Below are positions 50,359 through 59,611 of a stretch of 64,000 nucleotides of DNA, piece after piece. Position numbers and translations under genes: made by a program. The notes below the pieces were generated by a model, which was not told the DNA's origin, did no database searches, and worked only from the letters and a program-made list of their open reading frames with translations. This stretch comes from an uncultured Oscillospiraceae bacterium (GTDB lineage: Bacteria > Bacillota > Clostridia > Oscillospirales > JAAYXM01). The stretch is taken from assembly GCA_934646115.1 (NCBI GenBank), contig CAKUEM010000004.1, positions 9,932 through 73,931 on the forward strand, in the 5' to 3' direction. Each line of letters starts with the position of its first letter. The first letter of the stretch is position 1.

Positions 50359-51921
50359 ATGGAACAAAGCATATTTTCAGAATTTTCCCTATCGCCGGAG
50401 GTGCTCCGCGCGATCGAATCCGTTGGATATACAGAGCCGACCGAGATCCAGATGCGCTGTATCGAGCCGCTGCTTGCGGGGCATGACCTGATCGGGCAGT
50501 CGCAGACCGGGTCGGGCAAGACCGCGGCGTTTGGGCTTCCGGCGGTAGAGCGCGCGTCGCTGCGTCGCCGCTGTGTGCAAACGCTGATCCTTTGCCCCAC
50601 GCGCGAGCTTGCGATGCAGGCGGCGGAGGAGATCCGCAAATTCGGGCGCTTTCGGCGCGGGCTGCGCTGCGCCGCGGTGTATGGCGGCGCGTCGATGGAT
50701 AGTCAGATCCGCGCGCTGCGTCAGGCGCATATCGTGGTGGGCACGCCGGGGCGCATTATGGACCATATGCGCCGCAAAACGCTGGATCTCAGCCAACTGC
50801 AAACCATCGTGCTTGACGAGGCGGACGAGATGCTCAACATGGGCTTTATCGACGATATTGAAACGATCCTCAAGGCGCTGCCGGAGCAGCGTCAGACCGC
50901 GCTGTTTTCCGCCACGATGCCGCCTGAAATTTTGCGCATCGCGAAGCGCTATTTGAATGATCCGGTACATGTAAAAATTGCGAAAAAGCAGCTGACGGTG
51001 GAAGGGATCGAGCAGGTGTATTATGAGATCCCCGCCGCGCGCAAGCTGGATGCGCTTTGCGCGCTGATCGACCTGCATGCAACGGTGCGCGCCATTATTT
51101 TTTGCAACACGAAACGGCAGGTGGATGATCTGGTCGGGCTGCTCATGATGCGCGGCTATCGCGCGGATGGGCTGCACGGCGACATGAAGCAAACGCAGCG
51201 CAGCCGGGTCATGAGCTTATTTAAAAACGGCAGAACGCGCCTGCTTGTTGCGACCGATGTTGCCGCGCGCGGGATCGACGTGGATGACATCGAAACGGTA
51301 TTTAATTTTGATCTGCCGCAGGACCAGGAATTTTATGTGCATCGCGTTGGGCGCACGGGGCGCGCTGGGAAAAGCGGTCTTGCGATCACGCTGATCTGCG
51401 ATCGGCGCGAGCTGAGCGATCTTCGCAACATTGAGCGCTATACAAAAAGCCGGATCCGCCGCCGCGCGCTGCCCTCGGCAGAGGTGATCGAGGAGGCGCG
51501 GCAGAGCGCGTGGATCTCCGGCATGAAGGAGGCGCTCTCCGGCGAAATTTCAGAGCGGTATGCCCCGGTGCTGACGGAGCTGATGGATGAAACCGGCTGC
51601 ACCGCGCGCGATGTGGCGCTTGCGCTTCTCGCGCGGGCGCTTGACCGTCCGCGCAGCGCGGAGGATGAGGCGCGCGACCGGATGACGAAGCTTTGTATCC
51701 GCGCCGGGCGCACGAGGAATCTTTGCCCGGGCGATATTGTGGGCGCGCTGACCGCGCAGACGGATGTGACCGGCGATGATATCGGCGCGATCGCGATCCA
51801 TGACGATCACAGCACGGTGGAGATCGCGAAGGAGCATTGCGCGCATGTGCTTGAGGTTATGAATCAAAAAACCGGGCGTATCAAAGGGTTTCATGTCCCG
51901 TTTGAGCTTGCGGCGCAGTAG
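50359..51921 (+). CDS. DEAD-box RNA helicase with C-terminal RNA-binding domain
   Basis: 520 residues. All core motifs are present: SQTGSGKT, PTRELA, GTPGR, DEAD (VLDEADEML), SAT, ARGID and HRVGRTGRAGK. A C-terminal DbpA-type RNA-binding domain follows (about 445-515, AGRTRNLCPGDIVGAL). Resembles CshA/DeaD/DbpA helicases that remodel rRNA or mRNA. Next to rlmB, so ribosome biogenesis is a plausible role. Confidence 0.93.
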   Translation: MEQSIFSEFSLSPEVLRAIESVGYTEPTEIQMRCIEPLLAGHDLIGQSQTGSGKTAAFGLPAVERASLRRRCVQTLILCPTRELAMQAAEEIRKFGRFRRGLRCAAVYGGASMDSQIRALRQAHIVVGTPGRIMDHMRRKTLDLSQLQTIVLDEADEMLNMGFIDDIETILKALPEQRQTALFSATMPPEILRIAKRYLNDPVHVKIAKKQLTVEGIEQVYYEIPAARKLDALCALIDLHATVRAIIFCNTKRQVDDLVGLLMMRGYRADGLHGDMKQTQRSRVMSLFKNGRTRLLVATDVAARGIDVDDIETVFNFDLPQDQEFYVHRVGRTGRAGKSGLAITLICDRRELSDLRNIERYTKSRIRRRALPSAEVIEEARQSAWISGMKEALSGEISERYAPVLTELMDETGCTARDVALALLARALDRPRSAEDEARDRMTKLCIRAGRTRNLCPGDIVGALTAQTDVTGDDIGAIAIHDDHSTVEIAKEHCAHVLEVMNQKTGRIKGFHVPFELAAQ

Positions 51922-51934
51922 GGGAGGAATGAAA

Positions 51935-52513
51935 ATGAAGCGGGCGGCAATTGTGTTTCACAGCGTGTGCGGCAATACATGGCTGCTTGCGCGCGAGTAT
52001 CAGCGGGCGCTGGAGCAGCTTGGCGTATCCTGCGCGATGTTCCGCGTGCCAGACCCGAATTTTGAGCGGCTTGCGCCGCAATTTCAGGCGGCGCGCGAGT
52101 GCGCGGAGGGTATCCGCGCGGTGCCTGTGATCGAAGATCCGGCGCAGCTGCTTGCGTATGACGCGCTGTTTTTCGGCTCACCCACTTATTTTGGAAATGT
52201 TTCCGCCGCAATGAAGGCGTTTATGGACGCGTGCGGCGTGTTTTGGACGGAGGCTGCGCTTGCGGGCAAGCGGTTCGGCGCGTTTTCCAGCGCAGGCACG
52301 CCGCAGGGCGCGGGCGATGTATGTCTGCTTGCGTTCAACGTGTTTGCGCAGCATATGGGCATGCTGCCGCTGCCGGTTCCTGCGAATATCGCCGGGCGGG
52401 CGCAGCCGGCCTATGGCGTGCTGCACTTTGCGGGCGAGCTGGCGCTGGAGCGCCCGGATGAGGAGACGCGTGCGGCGATTTTTGATTATCTCTCGCGCGC
52501 GGTGGCGCTATGA
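51935..52513 (+). CDS. Flavodoxin-like NADPH:quinone/FMN reductase
   Basis: 192 residues, flavodoxin/WrbA fold: FMN phosphate loop HSVCGNTWLLA at the N-terminus, FGSPTYFGNVSAAMKAFMD and FSSAGTPQGAGD. The ATG at 51935 has better spacing from GGGGAGG than the one at 51929. Stop overlaps the next start (ATGA). Confidence 0.87.
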   Translation: MKRAAIVFHSVCGNTWLLAREYQRALEQLGVSCAMFRVPDPNFERLAPQFQAARECAEGIRAVPVIEDPAQLLAYDALFFGSPTYFGNVSAAMKAFMDACGVFWTEAALAGKRFGAFSSAGTPQGAGDVCLLAFNVFAQHMGMLPLPVPANIAGRAQPAYGVLHFAGELALERPDEETRAAIFDYLSRAVAL

Positions 52514-52782
52514 TGTGGCCGCTGTATTTTCTCCTGGTAATGAGCGCGGTCGCATGCTGCGCGTTCGGCGTCGATAAGCTTTGCGCATGCTGCGGCTGGC
52601 GGCGCATTCCGGAGAGCGGGCTGCTTGCGCTGTGCCTGCTCGGCGGCGCGCCGGGCGCGGCGGTCGGGATGCTCCTATTTCATCACAAGGTTTCAAAGGC
52701 AAAATTCCGCTATGTGGTGCCGCTGCTTGCGATCTGCACGGTCGCCGCCGGGTTTATCATTTTTAAGGAGGCTCTTGTATGA
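52510..52782 (+). CDS. DUF1294 membrane protein
   Basis: 90 residues, about three helices. FGVDKLCACCGWRRIPESGLLALCLLGGAPGAAVGMLLFHHKVSKAKFR contains the DUF1294 core. Function unknown. Overlaps genes on both sides by four bases, so it is firmly within the operon. Confidence 0.87.
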   Translation: MMWPLYFLLVMSAVACCAFGVDKLCACCGWRRIPESGLLALCLLGGAPGAAVGMLLFHHKVSKAKFRYVVPLLAICTVAAGFIIFKEALV

Positions 52783-53450
52783 GAAACAAAATATCCACAA
52801 TTCTGCTCGGCGCGGTATTGATCGCGCTTGGGGTCGGCGTGCTGGGAAATGTGTTTTCGCTGTGGCAGTTCCATTTGTTTTTTGACGGCTGGTGGTCGCT
52901 TTTCATCATCATTCCGTGCGTATACAGCATCATTTCAAGCGGCTTCGATTTCGGCAATGTGTTTGGGCTTGCGCTCGGCGTGTTGCTGCTGCTCGCCGCG
53001 CAGGATGTGATTACGTTTGATATGATTAGGAAAATTGCGCTGCCTGTCGCGCTGATTTTGATTGGAATTTATGTGATCGTGGCGCAGCTGCGGGGAAAGA
53101 AAGCGCATCCGACCGTGACCGTGAAGGCGCAGCAGGGCTATCATGCCTGCTTCGGCGGAAACGATGTGATCTATCCGCATGAGCCGTTTCGCGGCGCGTG
53201 CTGCAGCGCGGTGTTCGGCGGCGTGAAGCTCGATCTGCGCAATGCGGTGATCGATTCTGACCAGGTCATTACATGCAGCGCGATCTTTGGCGGGATCGAC
53301 ATTCTGCTCCCGCCGGAGCTGCGGATCGTTGTGGATTCCATGCCGATGTTTGGCGGCGTGGAAAACAAGTATTTCCAGCATGGCGGCGAGGACGCGAAAA
53401 CCATTTATGTGAAGGCGACGTGCGTGTTTGGCGGCGTGAACATCAAATAA
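52779..53450 (+). CDS. LiaF-like membrane protein
   Basis: 223 residues: four N-terminal helices (about 1-105) and a C-terminal beta-rich domain with repeated FGG motifs (ACFGGNDV, AVFGGVKLD, AIFGGIDI, MFGGVEN, VFGGVNIK), as in LiaF/YvqF-type cell-envelope stress sensors. No LiaRS two-component genes are adjacent. Last gene of the rlmB run. Confidence 0.85.
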   Translation: MRNKISTILLGAVLIALGVGVLGNVFSLWQFHLFFDGWWSLFIIIPCVYSIISSGFDFGNVFGLALGVLLLLAAQDVITFDMIRKIALPVALILIGIYVIVAQLRGKKAHPTVTVKAQQGYHACFGGNDVIYPHEPFRGACCSAVFGGVKLDLRNAVIDSDQVITCSAIFGGIDILLPPELRIVVDSMPMFGGVENKYFQHGGEDAKTIYVKATCVFGGVNIK

Positions 53451-53451
53451 G

Positions 53452-53483
53452 AAATGGGTTTCAGGCATGCCTGAAACCCATTT
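53452..53483. terminator. Terminator after the LiaF-like gene
   Basis: Long perfect palindrome, 15-16 bp arms with a tiny loop (AAATGGGTTTCAGGC/GCCTGAAACCCATTT), one base after the stop, ending in TTTT. Confidence 0.8.
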
Positions 53484-53501
53484 TCAAGTAGGGGGATCAT
53501 G

Positions 53502-53945
53502 ATGAAGCTTTGCATCGATGCAGACGGCTGCCCGGTCGCGGCGCTCGCGGCGGCGCTTGCGCGCGAGCACGGCATTCCGTGCGTGCTGTTTTGCGATACC
53601 GCGCATCAAATAGAATATCCCGGCGCGCAGACGATCACGGTCTCCAAAGGGCGCGACAGCGCGGATTTTGCGCTGGTCAACGCGATCGCAAAGGGGGATC
53701 TGGTCGTCACGCAGGATTACGGTCTTGCGGCGATGAGCCTTGCGCGCGGGGCGCGGGTGCTGCATCAGGACGGGAAGGAATATACGGCGGAGAACATCGA
53801 AGGGCTGCTCTTCTCGCGCCATGCGGCGCAAAAGGCGCGGCGCGCCGGGCAGCGTTTGCGCGGGGCAAAAAAGCGCGAGCCTGCGCAGGATGAAGCATTT
53901 TCCCGCGCGCTCGCGCAAATTCTCGCCGAATGCCGGGGCGATTAA
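53502..53945 (+). CDS. YaiI/YqxD family protein (UPF0178)
   Basis: 147 residues of the PIN-like DUF188 family: IDADGCPVAALAAALAREH at the start, KGRDSADFALVNAIAKGDLVVTQDYGLA and a basic C-terminus. Probably a nuclease-fold protein; role unknown. ATG at 53499 or 53502. Its stop overlaps the convergent amidohydrolase stop by four bases, with no terminator. Confidence 0.88.
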   Translation: MKLCIDADGCPVAALAAALAREHGIPCVLFCDTAHQIEYPGAQTITVSKGRDSADFALVNAIAKGDLVVTQDYGLAAMSLARGARVLHQDGKEYTAENIEGLLFSRHAAQKARRAGQRLRGAKKREPAQDEAFSRALAQILAECRGD

Positions 53946-54736
53946 AGCCCCAGATGCAGCAGCTCGCTTAAATTTTTATAAAAGATTTTTTGCATAGTGC
54001 GCTCGGATAAGCCGAGCCGCAGGATGTTTTCTACCTCCGCGCCCGGATTCCACATCGGATAATCTGAGCCGAAGAGCACGCGATCCTCGCCAAATGCGGC
54101 GATCAGCTCGCGCGCTTTCGCGGGAGAGAGCGCATACAGGCTGCTCGACGTGTCGATCCAGACGTTCTGACCTGCAAGCACGCGCTCGGCCTCGTTCCAT
54201 TGCGACCAGCCGCCGAAATGCGCGCAGATCATTTGCAGCTTCGGGAAATCGCGCAGGACCTGCGGAACACGCTTCGGGTCTGAGAACGGATACCGGCTGT
54301 CTCCCGTGTGGATGAGCAGCGGCAGCTCGCCCTCGATCGCTTCATAGATCGGGTATGCGGCGCGGTCGTTAATATGAAATTTCTGAAAATCCGGATGAAG
54401 CTTCACGCCACGCAGACCGAGCGCCTTGATGCGCGCGACCTCCGCCGGGATGTCCTCCATGCCGGGGTGCAGCGTGGCAAAGCCGATAAACCGGTCGGCA
54501 TGCTGCGAAACCGATTGCGCAATAAAATCGTTGATATGCGCCACTTTTTGCGGCGCGGTCGCAACGGATTGCACGAGAAACATCGAAATACCGTACTGAT
54601 CGCCCAGCTCGAGCAGGCGATCCACCGTGCCGTCATAGCTCATGGCAATATTATAAAATTCGCCGATACTTTCCGCCGCGCGCAGCGCAATCTTATCGGG
54701 ATAGATATGTGCATGCGCATCAATAATGAAAGCCAT
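53942..54736 (-). CDS. Amidohydrolase family protein
   Basis: 264 residues, TIM-barrel metal hydrolase of the amidohydrolase_2 (ACMSD-like) group. DAHAHIYPDKI gives the HxH metal site, LRGVKLHPDFQ, LLIHTGDS, ICAHFGG and LFGSDYPMWNP carry the other His/Asp ligands. Could be a decarboxylase or hydrolase; substrate unknown. The frame runs to 54805, but AAAGGAG before 54736 sets the start. Only a lone TATAAT is visible upstream; 54765-54960 shows nothing else. Confidence 0.88.
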   Translation of the reverse strand: MAFIIDAHAHIYPDKIALRAAESIGEFYNIAMSYDGTVDRLLELGDQYGISMFLVQSVATAPQKVAHINDFIAQSVSQHADRFIGFATLHPGMEDIPAEVARIKALGLRGVKLHPDFQKFHINDRAAYPIYEAIEGELPLLIHTGDSRYPFSDPKRVPQVLRDFPKLQMICAHFGGWSQWNEAERVLAGQNVWIDTSSSLYALSPAKARELIAAFGEDRVLFGSDYPMWNPGAEVENILRLGLSERTMQKIFYKNLSELLHLGL

Positions 54737-54965
54737 AGGGTATGCTCCTTTCCTTTGTTTTATTATACGCCGAAACGCGGCGAAAAACCAGACGGCACAG
54801 TGCATGAAAAGCGCGCCGAAATGCGGCGAAACTTACAGCAGAATTCCGGAAATGCAGCAAGAAAAGCGTGCGAAACATAGGCGGGTTTGCTTGCGTTTTC
54901 CGAAAACTTGTGTAAAACGGCAACTTCTGGGCAGGAAAACGCGCAAGAGGTAGTCACAATGGATA

Positions 54966-54994
54966 TTGATTTTTTCAAAAAAATCCTTTATGAT
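54966..54994 (+). promoter_or_regulatory. Promoter of the Ldh2-type gene
   Basis: TTGATT (54966-54971), 17 bases, TATGAT (54989-54994). Confidence 0.6.
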
Positions 54995-55052
54995 AATTAA
55001 AGTTGTGAGTTTATGCCAAAACGGCACAGATACATATAAGGAGGAAGTTAAA

Positions 55053-56135
55053 ATGGGTTACATCAAATTGCCTTACGAAGGGCTCAAGGCATACTGCACC
55101 GATGTGTTTAAGGGCTACGGCTTTACACAGCAGGAGAGCGAGGAGATCGTTGACGTTCTGCTTCGCGCAGACCTGTATGGGATCGAGTCGCACGGTGTGC
55201 AGCGCCTGATCCGTTATCATAAGGCGGTCACCGGCGGCGATATCGACCCGAAGGTGAAGCCGGAGATCATTCATGAGACCCCGATCTCTGCCATCATTGA
55301 TTCCAAGGGCGGCGTGGGTCAGACCATTGCGATGAAGGCGATGCGCATGGCGATCGAGAAGGCGAAGAACATCGGCGCGGGCTTTGTGATGGTAAAAAAC
55401 GCAAACCACTTCGGTATCGCGTCTTATTATGCGGATATGGCGGCGGATGCGGATATGATCGGTCTTTCGTTTACGAACTCTGAGGCGATCATGGTTCCGA
55501 CTTACGGTCGTCGCGCAATGATCGGCAGCAACCCGATCGCGCTTGCAATGCCGGCTGATCCGATCAAGTTCTCGTTTGACGCGGCGACCACGGTCGTGCC
55601 GCGCGGCAAGCTTGAGGTGTATAACAAGAAAGAGCAGCCGCTCCCGCATGGCTGGGCGGTCGACGCGAACGGTAAGGAGACCGCGAATGCGTCTGAGGTG
55701 CTCTATAACATCATCCACAAGGTCGGCGGCGGCATCCTTCCGCTCGGCGGCTCGCAGCCGATCAACGGCTCGCACAAGGGTTATGGCTTTGGCATGATGT
55801 GCGAGATCTTCACCTCGATCCTCGCGGGCGGCGCAACCTCGAACCACTGCTGCAACGGCGGCAACGCAGAGACCTCGCAGGGCTTCATCGCGATCGATTA
55901 CGGCATGTTTGGCGACAAGAAGGAGATCCGCGCGCGCATGTCCACCTTCCTGCAGGAGCTTCGCGATTCCGATAAGGCGGAGGGGCAGGATCGCATCTAC
56001 ACCCACGGCGAGAAAGAGGTCGAGTCGACGAAGGAGAAGCTCGCAAACGGCGTTCCGGTCAACGAAAAGACCGACGCGGAGATGCGCATGATCGCCGAGA
56101 CGTTAAACCTCGATTACAGCAAGTATTTTAAATAA
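55053..56135 (+). CDS. Malate/L-lactate dehydrogenase, LDH2/MDH2 family
   Basis: NAD(P)-dependent 2-hydroxyacid dehydrogenase of the Ldh2 fold, unrelated to classic LDH. 360 residues. LLRADLYGIESHGVQRL, NANHFGIASYYADMA, GSNPIALAMPA and NGSHKGYGFGMMCEI are the family motifs. AAGGAGGAAG precedes the ATG at 55053. Codon use is biased toward common codons (cgc, aag, atc), suggesting good expression. Own promoter and terminator. Confidence 0.92.
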   Translation: MGYIKLPYEGLKAYCTDVFKGYGFTQQESEEIVDVLLRADLYGIESHGVQRLIRYHKAVTGGDIDPKVKPEIIHETPISAIIDSKGGVGQTIAMKAMRMAIEKAKNIGAGFVMVKNANHFGIASYYADMAADADMIGLSFTNSEAIMVPTYGRRAMIGSNPIALAMPADPIKFSFDAATTVVPRGKLEVYNKKEQPLPHGWAVDANGKETANASEVLYNIIHKVGGGILPLGGSQPINGSHKGYGFGMMCEIFTSILAGGATSNHCCNGGNAETSQGFIAIDYGMFGDKKEIRARMSTFLQELRDSDKAEGQDRIYTHGEKEVESTKEKLANGVPVNEKTDAEMRMIAETLNLDYSKYFK

Positions 56136-56160
56136 AATCCGGCGCAATCGCTGAATAGAA

Positions 56161-56187
56161 AACCCCCGGGACTTCCCGGGGGTTTTT
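56161..56187 (+). terminator. Terminator of the Ldh2-type gene
   Basis: AACCCCCGGGA/TCCCGGGGGTT stem followed by TTT. Confidence 0.85.
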
Positions 56188-56205
56188 GAAACGGAGGGAT
56201 CAAAC

Positions 56206-57555
56206 ATGGAGCTGCCGCAGGCATTTCTTGCGCGCATGAGGGCGCTTTTGGGCGCGGAGTATGACGCGTGGCTTGCAAGCTTTTCCGCGCGGCGGGCGCT
56301 TGGTCTGCGCGCGAATATAGGGAAAATCGCGCCGGATGCGTTGGCGCAGCTGCTGGATATGGAGCTTTCTCCTGTCTCCTGGTGCGCGGGCGGGTTTTAT
56401 TATCCGCCTGCGGCGCGCCCGGGCAAGTCGCCGTTTCATGACGCCGGGCTGTTTTACATGCAGGAGCCGAGCGCGATGCTCCCCGCCGCGCTGCTCGCGC
56501 CGAAGCCCGGAATGCGCGTGCTTGATCTCTGCGCCGCGCCGGGCGGAAAAAGCACGCAGCTTGCGGATCAGCTCGGCGGTGAGGGTCTTTTGCTTTCTAA
56601 CGAGCCGTATCCCGCGCGCGCCCGCGTTCTTGCGCAGAATATCGAGCGGATGGGGATCCGCAATGCGGCGGTCGTTTGCGCCATGCCGGATCAGCTTTCC
56701 GCGCGCTTTCCGGAATATTTTGACCGCGTGATGGTCGATGCGCCCTGCTCCGGCGAGGGCATGTTCCGCAAGGACGATGCGACGCGCGGCGAGTGGAGCG
56801 AGGCGGCGGTCGCGCATTGCGCCGCAAGACAGTGGGACATTCTGCGCCATGCGGCCGCCATGCTGCGTCCCGGCGGGCGGCTGGTATATTCGACCTGCAC
56901 ATTTGCGCCGGAGGAGGATGAACGCATCGCCGCGCGCGCGGTTAGCGAGCTGGGGTTGCGCATTCTTCCTGCTGTGCTGCCGGATGTTTCGCCCGGGCGA
57001 CCGGATTGGGCCGATGGAAGCGAAGCGCTGCGCGGCGCATGCCGCATCTGGCCGCATAAGGCGCGCGGCGAGGGGCATTTCGCCGTGCTGTTTGAAAAAC
57101 CGGGCATTTCGCCGTGCGAGTGGGAGCAGCCGGACGGCGCGCCCGCGCCCGATGAATTTTTGACGTTTTGGGACGACACATTTCTTGCGCCGCCGCCGGA
57201 AAATTTGTTTCTGCATCGCGACCAGCTGTATGCGGTATCGATTGCGCCGCAAATGCTTTCCGGGTTGCGCGTTGTCTGTCCGGGGCTGCCGCTCGGCATA
57301 TGCAGGAAGGGGCGGTTTGAGCCGGCGCATGCGCTTGCCATGGCGAGCCGCGCCGGGGATGCGAGGCGAGTGGCGCCGCTCAGCCGCGCCGAGGCGATGC
57401 GCTATCTGCACGGCGAAACGATCGCCGTTGAAACCGCGCCGGGTTGGGCGCTGGCAACGCTGGATTCTTATCCGCTCGGCTGGGGGAAAATAAGCGGGGG
57501 GATTTTAAAAAATCATTATCCAAAGGGTCTGCGCCGCATGGGAAATGAGGAATGA
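56206..57555 (+). CDS. rRNA cytosine-C5-methyltransferase, RsmF/NOP2 type
   Basis: 449 residues. SAM site VLDLCAAPGGKSTQLAD, motif IV VDAPCSGEGMFRK and motif VI VYSTCTFAPEEDE with the two catalytic Cys. The C-terminal PUA-like extension is typical of the YebU/RsmF group. The stop overlaps the next start. Confidence 0.92.
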   Translation: MELPQAFLARMRALLGAEYDAWLASFSARRALGLRANIGKIAPDALAQLLDMELSPVSWCAGGFYYPPAARPGKSPFHDAGLFYMQEPSAMLPAALLAPKPGMRVLDLCAAPGGKSTQLADQLGGEGLLLSNEPYPARARVLAQNIERMGIRNAAVVCAMPDQLSARFPEYFDRVMVDAPCSGEGMFRKDDATRGEWSEAAVAHCAARQWDILRHAAAMLRPGGRLVYSTCTFAPEEDERIAARAVSELGLRILPAVLPDVSPGRPDWADGSEALRGACRIWPHKARGEGHFAVLFEKPGISPCEWEQPDGAPAPDEFLTFWDDTFLAPPPENLFLHRDQLYAVSIAPQMLSGLRVVCPGLPLGICRKGRFEPAHALAMASRAGDARRVAPLSRAEAMRYLHGETIAVETAPGWALATLDSYPLGWGKISGGILKNHYPKGLRRMGNEE

Positions 57556-58421
57556 GCATGAAGAAAAACACGGTGCTTGCCGTATCGCGCGAGCAGGAAT
57601 TATTGCCGTTTTTGCAGCAGGAGCTGCGCGGGCAGTCGCGCAACAATATCAAATCGCTGCTGACCTGGCGGCAGGTGCATGTTGATGGAAAGCCGGTCGG
57701 GCAGCATGATTTTGCGCTGCGCCCGGGGATGGTCGTTGAAATTTTATGGAATCAGCCGCGCGGCGCGCAGCCGGACGAGCTGCCGATTTTATTTGAAGAT
57801 GAAAACATGATCGCGATCGATAAGCCGGCGGGGCTGCTCACCATCGCGACCGAGCGTGAGCGCGAGCGGACGGCGTATCGCATGCTGACGGAGTATGTGC
57901 GGCGGGGTGACCCGAACGCGCGGATCTTCGTGGTGCATCGGCTGGACCGCGATACGTCGGGCGTTTGGATCGTTGCAAAATCCGAGCAGGCAAAACGCGC
58001 GCTTCAGGATGCATGGAACGACCGGGTGCTGCGGCGCGAATATCTTGCGGTCGTTGAGGGCTGCCCGGAGGAGGCGCGGGGGACGATTCGCTCGCGCCTG
58101 CGCGAGACGAAAACACACCTGGTTTATTCGGCAGAGCGCGGCGTTTCCGCGGTGACGAATTACGAGCTGCTGCGGCGCGGAACACAATACAGCCTGCTGC
58201 GCGTGGCGATCGAGACCGGGCGCAAAAACCAGATTCGCGTTCATATGCACGACCTGGGGCATCCGATCGCGGGCGACCGGAAATACGGCGCGGCGTCCAG
58301 CCCGATCGGGCGGCTTGCGCTGCATGCGAGTACGCTTGCGCTGAAAAGTCCGTTTTCCGGCGAGATTTTAACGTTAACGGCGCGCATGCCGAAGGCGTTT
58401 GAGCGGCTGCTGCGCCTGTGA
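57552..58421 (+). CDS. RluA family pseudouridine synthase
   Basis: 289 residues: S4-like N-terminal RNA-binding region (about 15-80) and pseudouridine synthase domain with catalytic Asp in VHRLDRDTSGVWIVAK, plus TGRKNQIRVHM and HPIAGDRKYG. A second ATG at 57558 is possible. Overlaps the rRNA methylase by four bases; the two RNA-modifying enzymes are probably co-translated. Confidence 0.92.
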   Translation: MSMKKNTVLAVSREQELLPFLQQELRGQSRNNIKSLLTWRQVHVDGKPVGQHDFALRPGMVVEILWNQPRGAQPDELPILFEDENMIAIDKPAGLLTIATERERERTAYRMLTEYVRRGDPNARIFVVHRLDRDTSGVWIVAKSEQAKRALQDAWNDRVLRREYLAVVEGCPEEARGTIRSRLRETKTHLVYSAERGVSAVTNYELLRRGTQYSLLRVAIETGRKNQIRVHMHDLGHPIAGDRKYGAASSPIGRLALHASTLALKSPFSGEILTLTARMPKAFERLLRL

Positions 58422-58425
58422 TGGC

Positions 58426-58454
58426 TTGCGCCGCGCCGCGATTTCCTGTACAAT
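58426..58454 (+). promoter_or_regulatory. Promoter of the DUF362 gene
   Basis: TTGCGC (58426-58431), 17 bases, TACAAT (58449-58454). Confidence 0.5.
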
Positions 58455-58476
58455 AAAACACGGAGGGTGATGCAAG

Positions 58477-59562
58477 ATGAAGAGCAGCAATGTGTATTGG
58501 ACCGACCTGCGCACGAGCGCGCATGAAAATTTGCCGCAAAAGCTTGTGCGGCTCATCCGCGCGGCAGGTATGGAAACCATTGATTTTAACGGAAAATTTG
58601 CCGCGATCAAGCTGCATTTCGGCGAGCCGGGGAATCTTGCCTTTTTGCGGCCAAATTATGCCAAGGTGGTGGCAGACGTGGTGCGAGCCTGCGGCGGAAC
58701 GCCGTTTTTGACCGATTGCAACACGCTGTATGTTGGGCGGCGCAAAAACGCGATCGACCATTTAAATGCCGCGTATGAAAACGGATTTTCGCCGTTTTCT
58801 ACCGGCTGCCATGTGATCATCGGCGATGGGCTGAAGGGGACGGACGAGGTGTCGGTTCCGGTCGCGGGCGGGCAGTATGTCCGCGAGGCGAAGATCGGCC
58901 GCGCCATCATGGATGCGGATGTGATCATCTCGCTCAACCATTTTAAGGGGCATGAATGCACCGGATTTGGCGGCGCACTGAAGAATCTGGGTATGGGCTG
59001 CGGCTCGCGTGCGGGCAAGATGGAGATGCATTCCGCGGGCAAGCCCTATGTAAACGAAGCGGTCTGCGTTGCTTGCGGCGAATGCCGGCGCAACTGCGCG
59101 CACGGCGCGATCACGATCGATACCGCGGCGCATATTGACCACGCGAAATGCGTCGGCTGCGGGCGCTGTCTGGGCGCATGTCCGACCAATGCGGTGTGCC
59201 CCGCGTCGGACGAATCAAACGATATTTTAAATTGTAAAATTGCAGAATACACCAAGGCGGTCATTGCCGGGCGTCCGTCGTTTCATATCAGCCTGGTGAT
59301 CGATGTTTCGCCAAATTGCGACTGCCGTGCGGAGAATGACACGCCGTTTGTGCCGGATATCGGCATGTTCGCATCGTTTGACCCGGTCGCGCTGGATGCG
59401 GCGTGCGCGGATGCGGTCAATCGCGCGCCGATGCTTGCGCACGGTCCGGCGGAGGGCGACCATTTTGACGCGGTGCATCCGACCACGAATTGGCGCGTTG
59501 CCCTAGAGCATGCGGAGCGGCTCGGGATCGGGCGGCGGGCATATACGCTTTGCCGCGTGTAA
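58477..59562 (+). CDS. DUF362 protein with two [4Fe-4S] clusters
   Basis: 361 residues. DUF362 domain (about 30-300; IKLHFGEPGN, FLTDCNTLYVGRRKNA, HFKGHECTGFGGALKNLGMGC) with an inserted ferredoxin module carrying CVACGECRRNC and CVGCGRCLGAC (about 192-236). Widespread in anaerobes. An electron-transfer or metal-related role is assumed but not known. GGAGG ribosome site; single-gene unit. Confidence 0.88.
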   Translation: MKSSNVYWTDLRTSAHENLPQKLVRLIRAAGMETIDFNGKFAAIKLHFGEPGNLAFLRPNYAKVVADVVRACGGTPFLTDCNTLYVGRRKNAIDHLNAAYENGFSPFSTGCHVIIGDGLKGTDEVSVPVAGGQYVREAKIGRAIMDADVIISLNHFKGHECTGFGGALKNLGMGCGSRAGKMEMHSAGKPYVNEAVCVACGECRRNCAHGAITIDTAAHIDHAKCVGCGRCLGACPTNAVCPASDESNDILNCKIAEYTKAVIAGRPSFHISLVIDVSPNCDCRAENDTPFVPDIGMFASFDPVALDAACADAVNRAPMLAHGPAEGDHFDAVHPTTNWRVALEHAERLGIGRRAYTLCRV

Positions 59563-59573
59563 AAATAATATAA

Positions 59574-59607
59574 AAGAGCGCTGACCGTTTTATCGGTCAG
59601 CGCTCTT
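59574..59607. terminator. Terminator between DUF362 and aminotransferase genes
   Basis: A perfect 13-bp stem AAGAGCGCTGACC/GGTCAGCGCTCTT, with a T-rich tract on the minus strand. Confidence 0.8.
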
Positions 59608-59611
59608 GCTG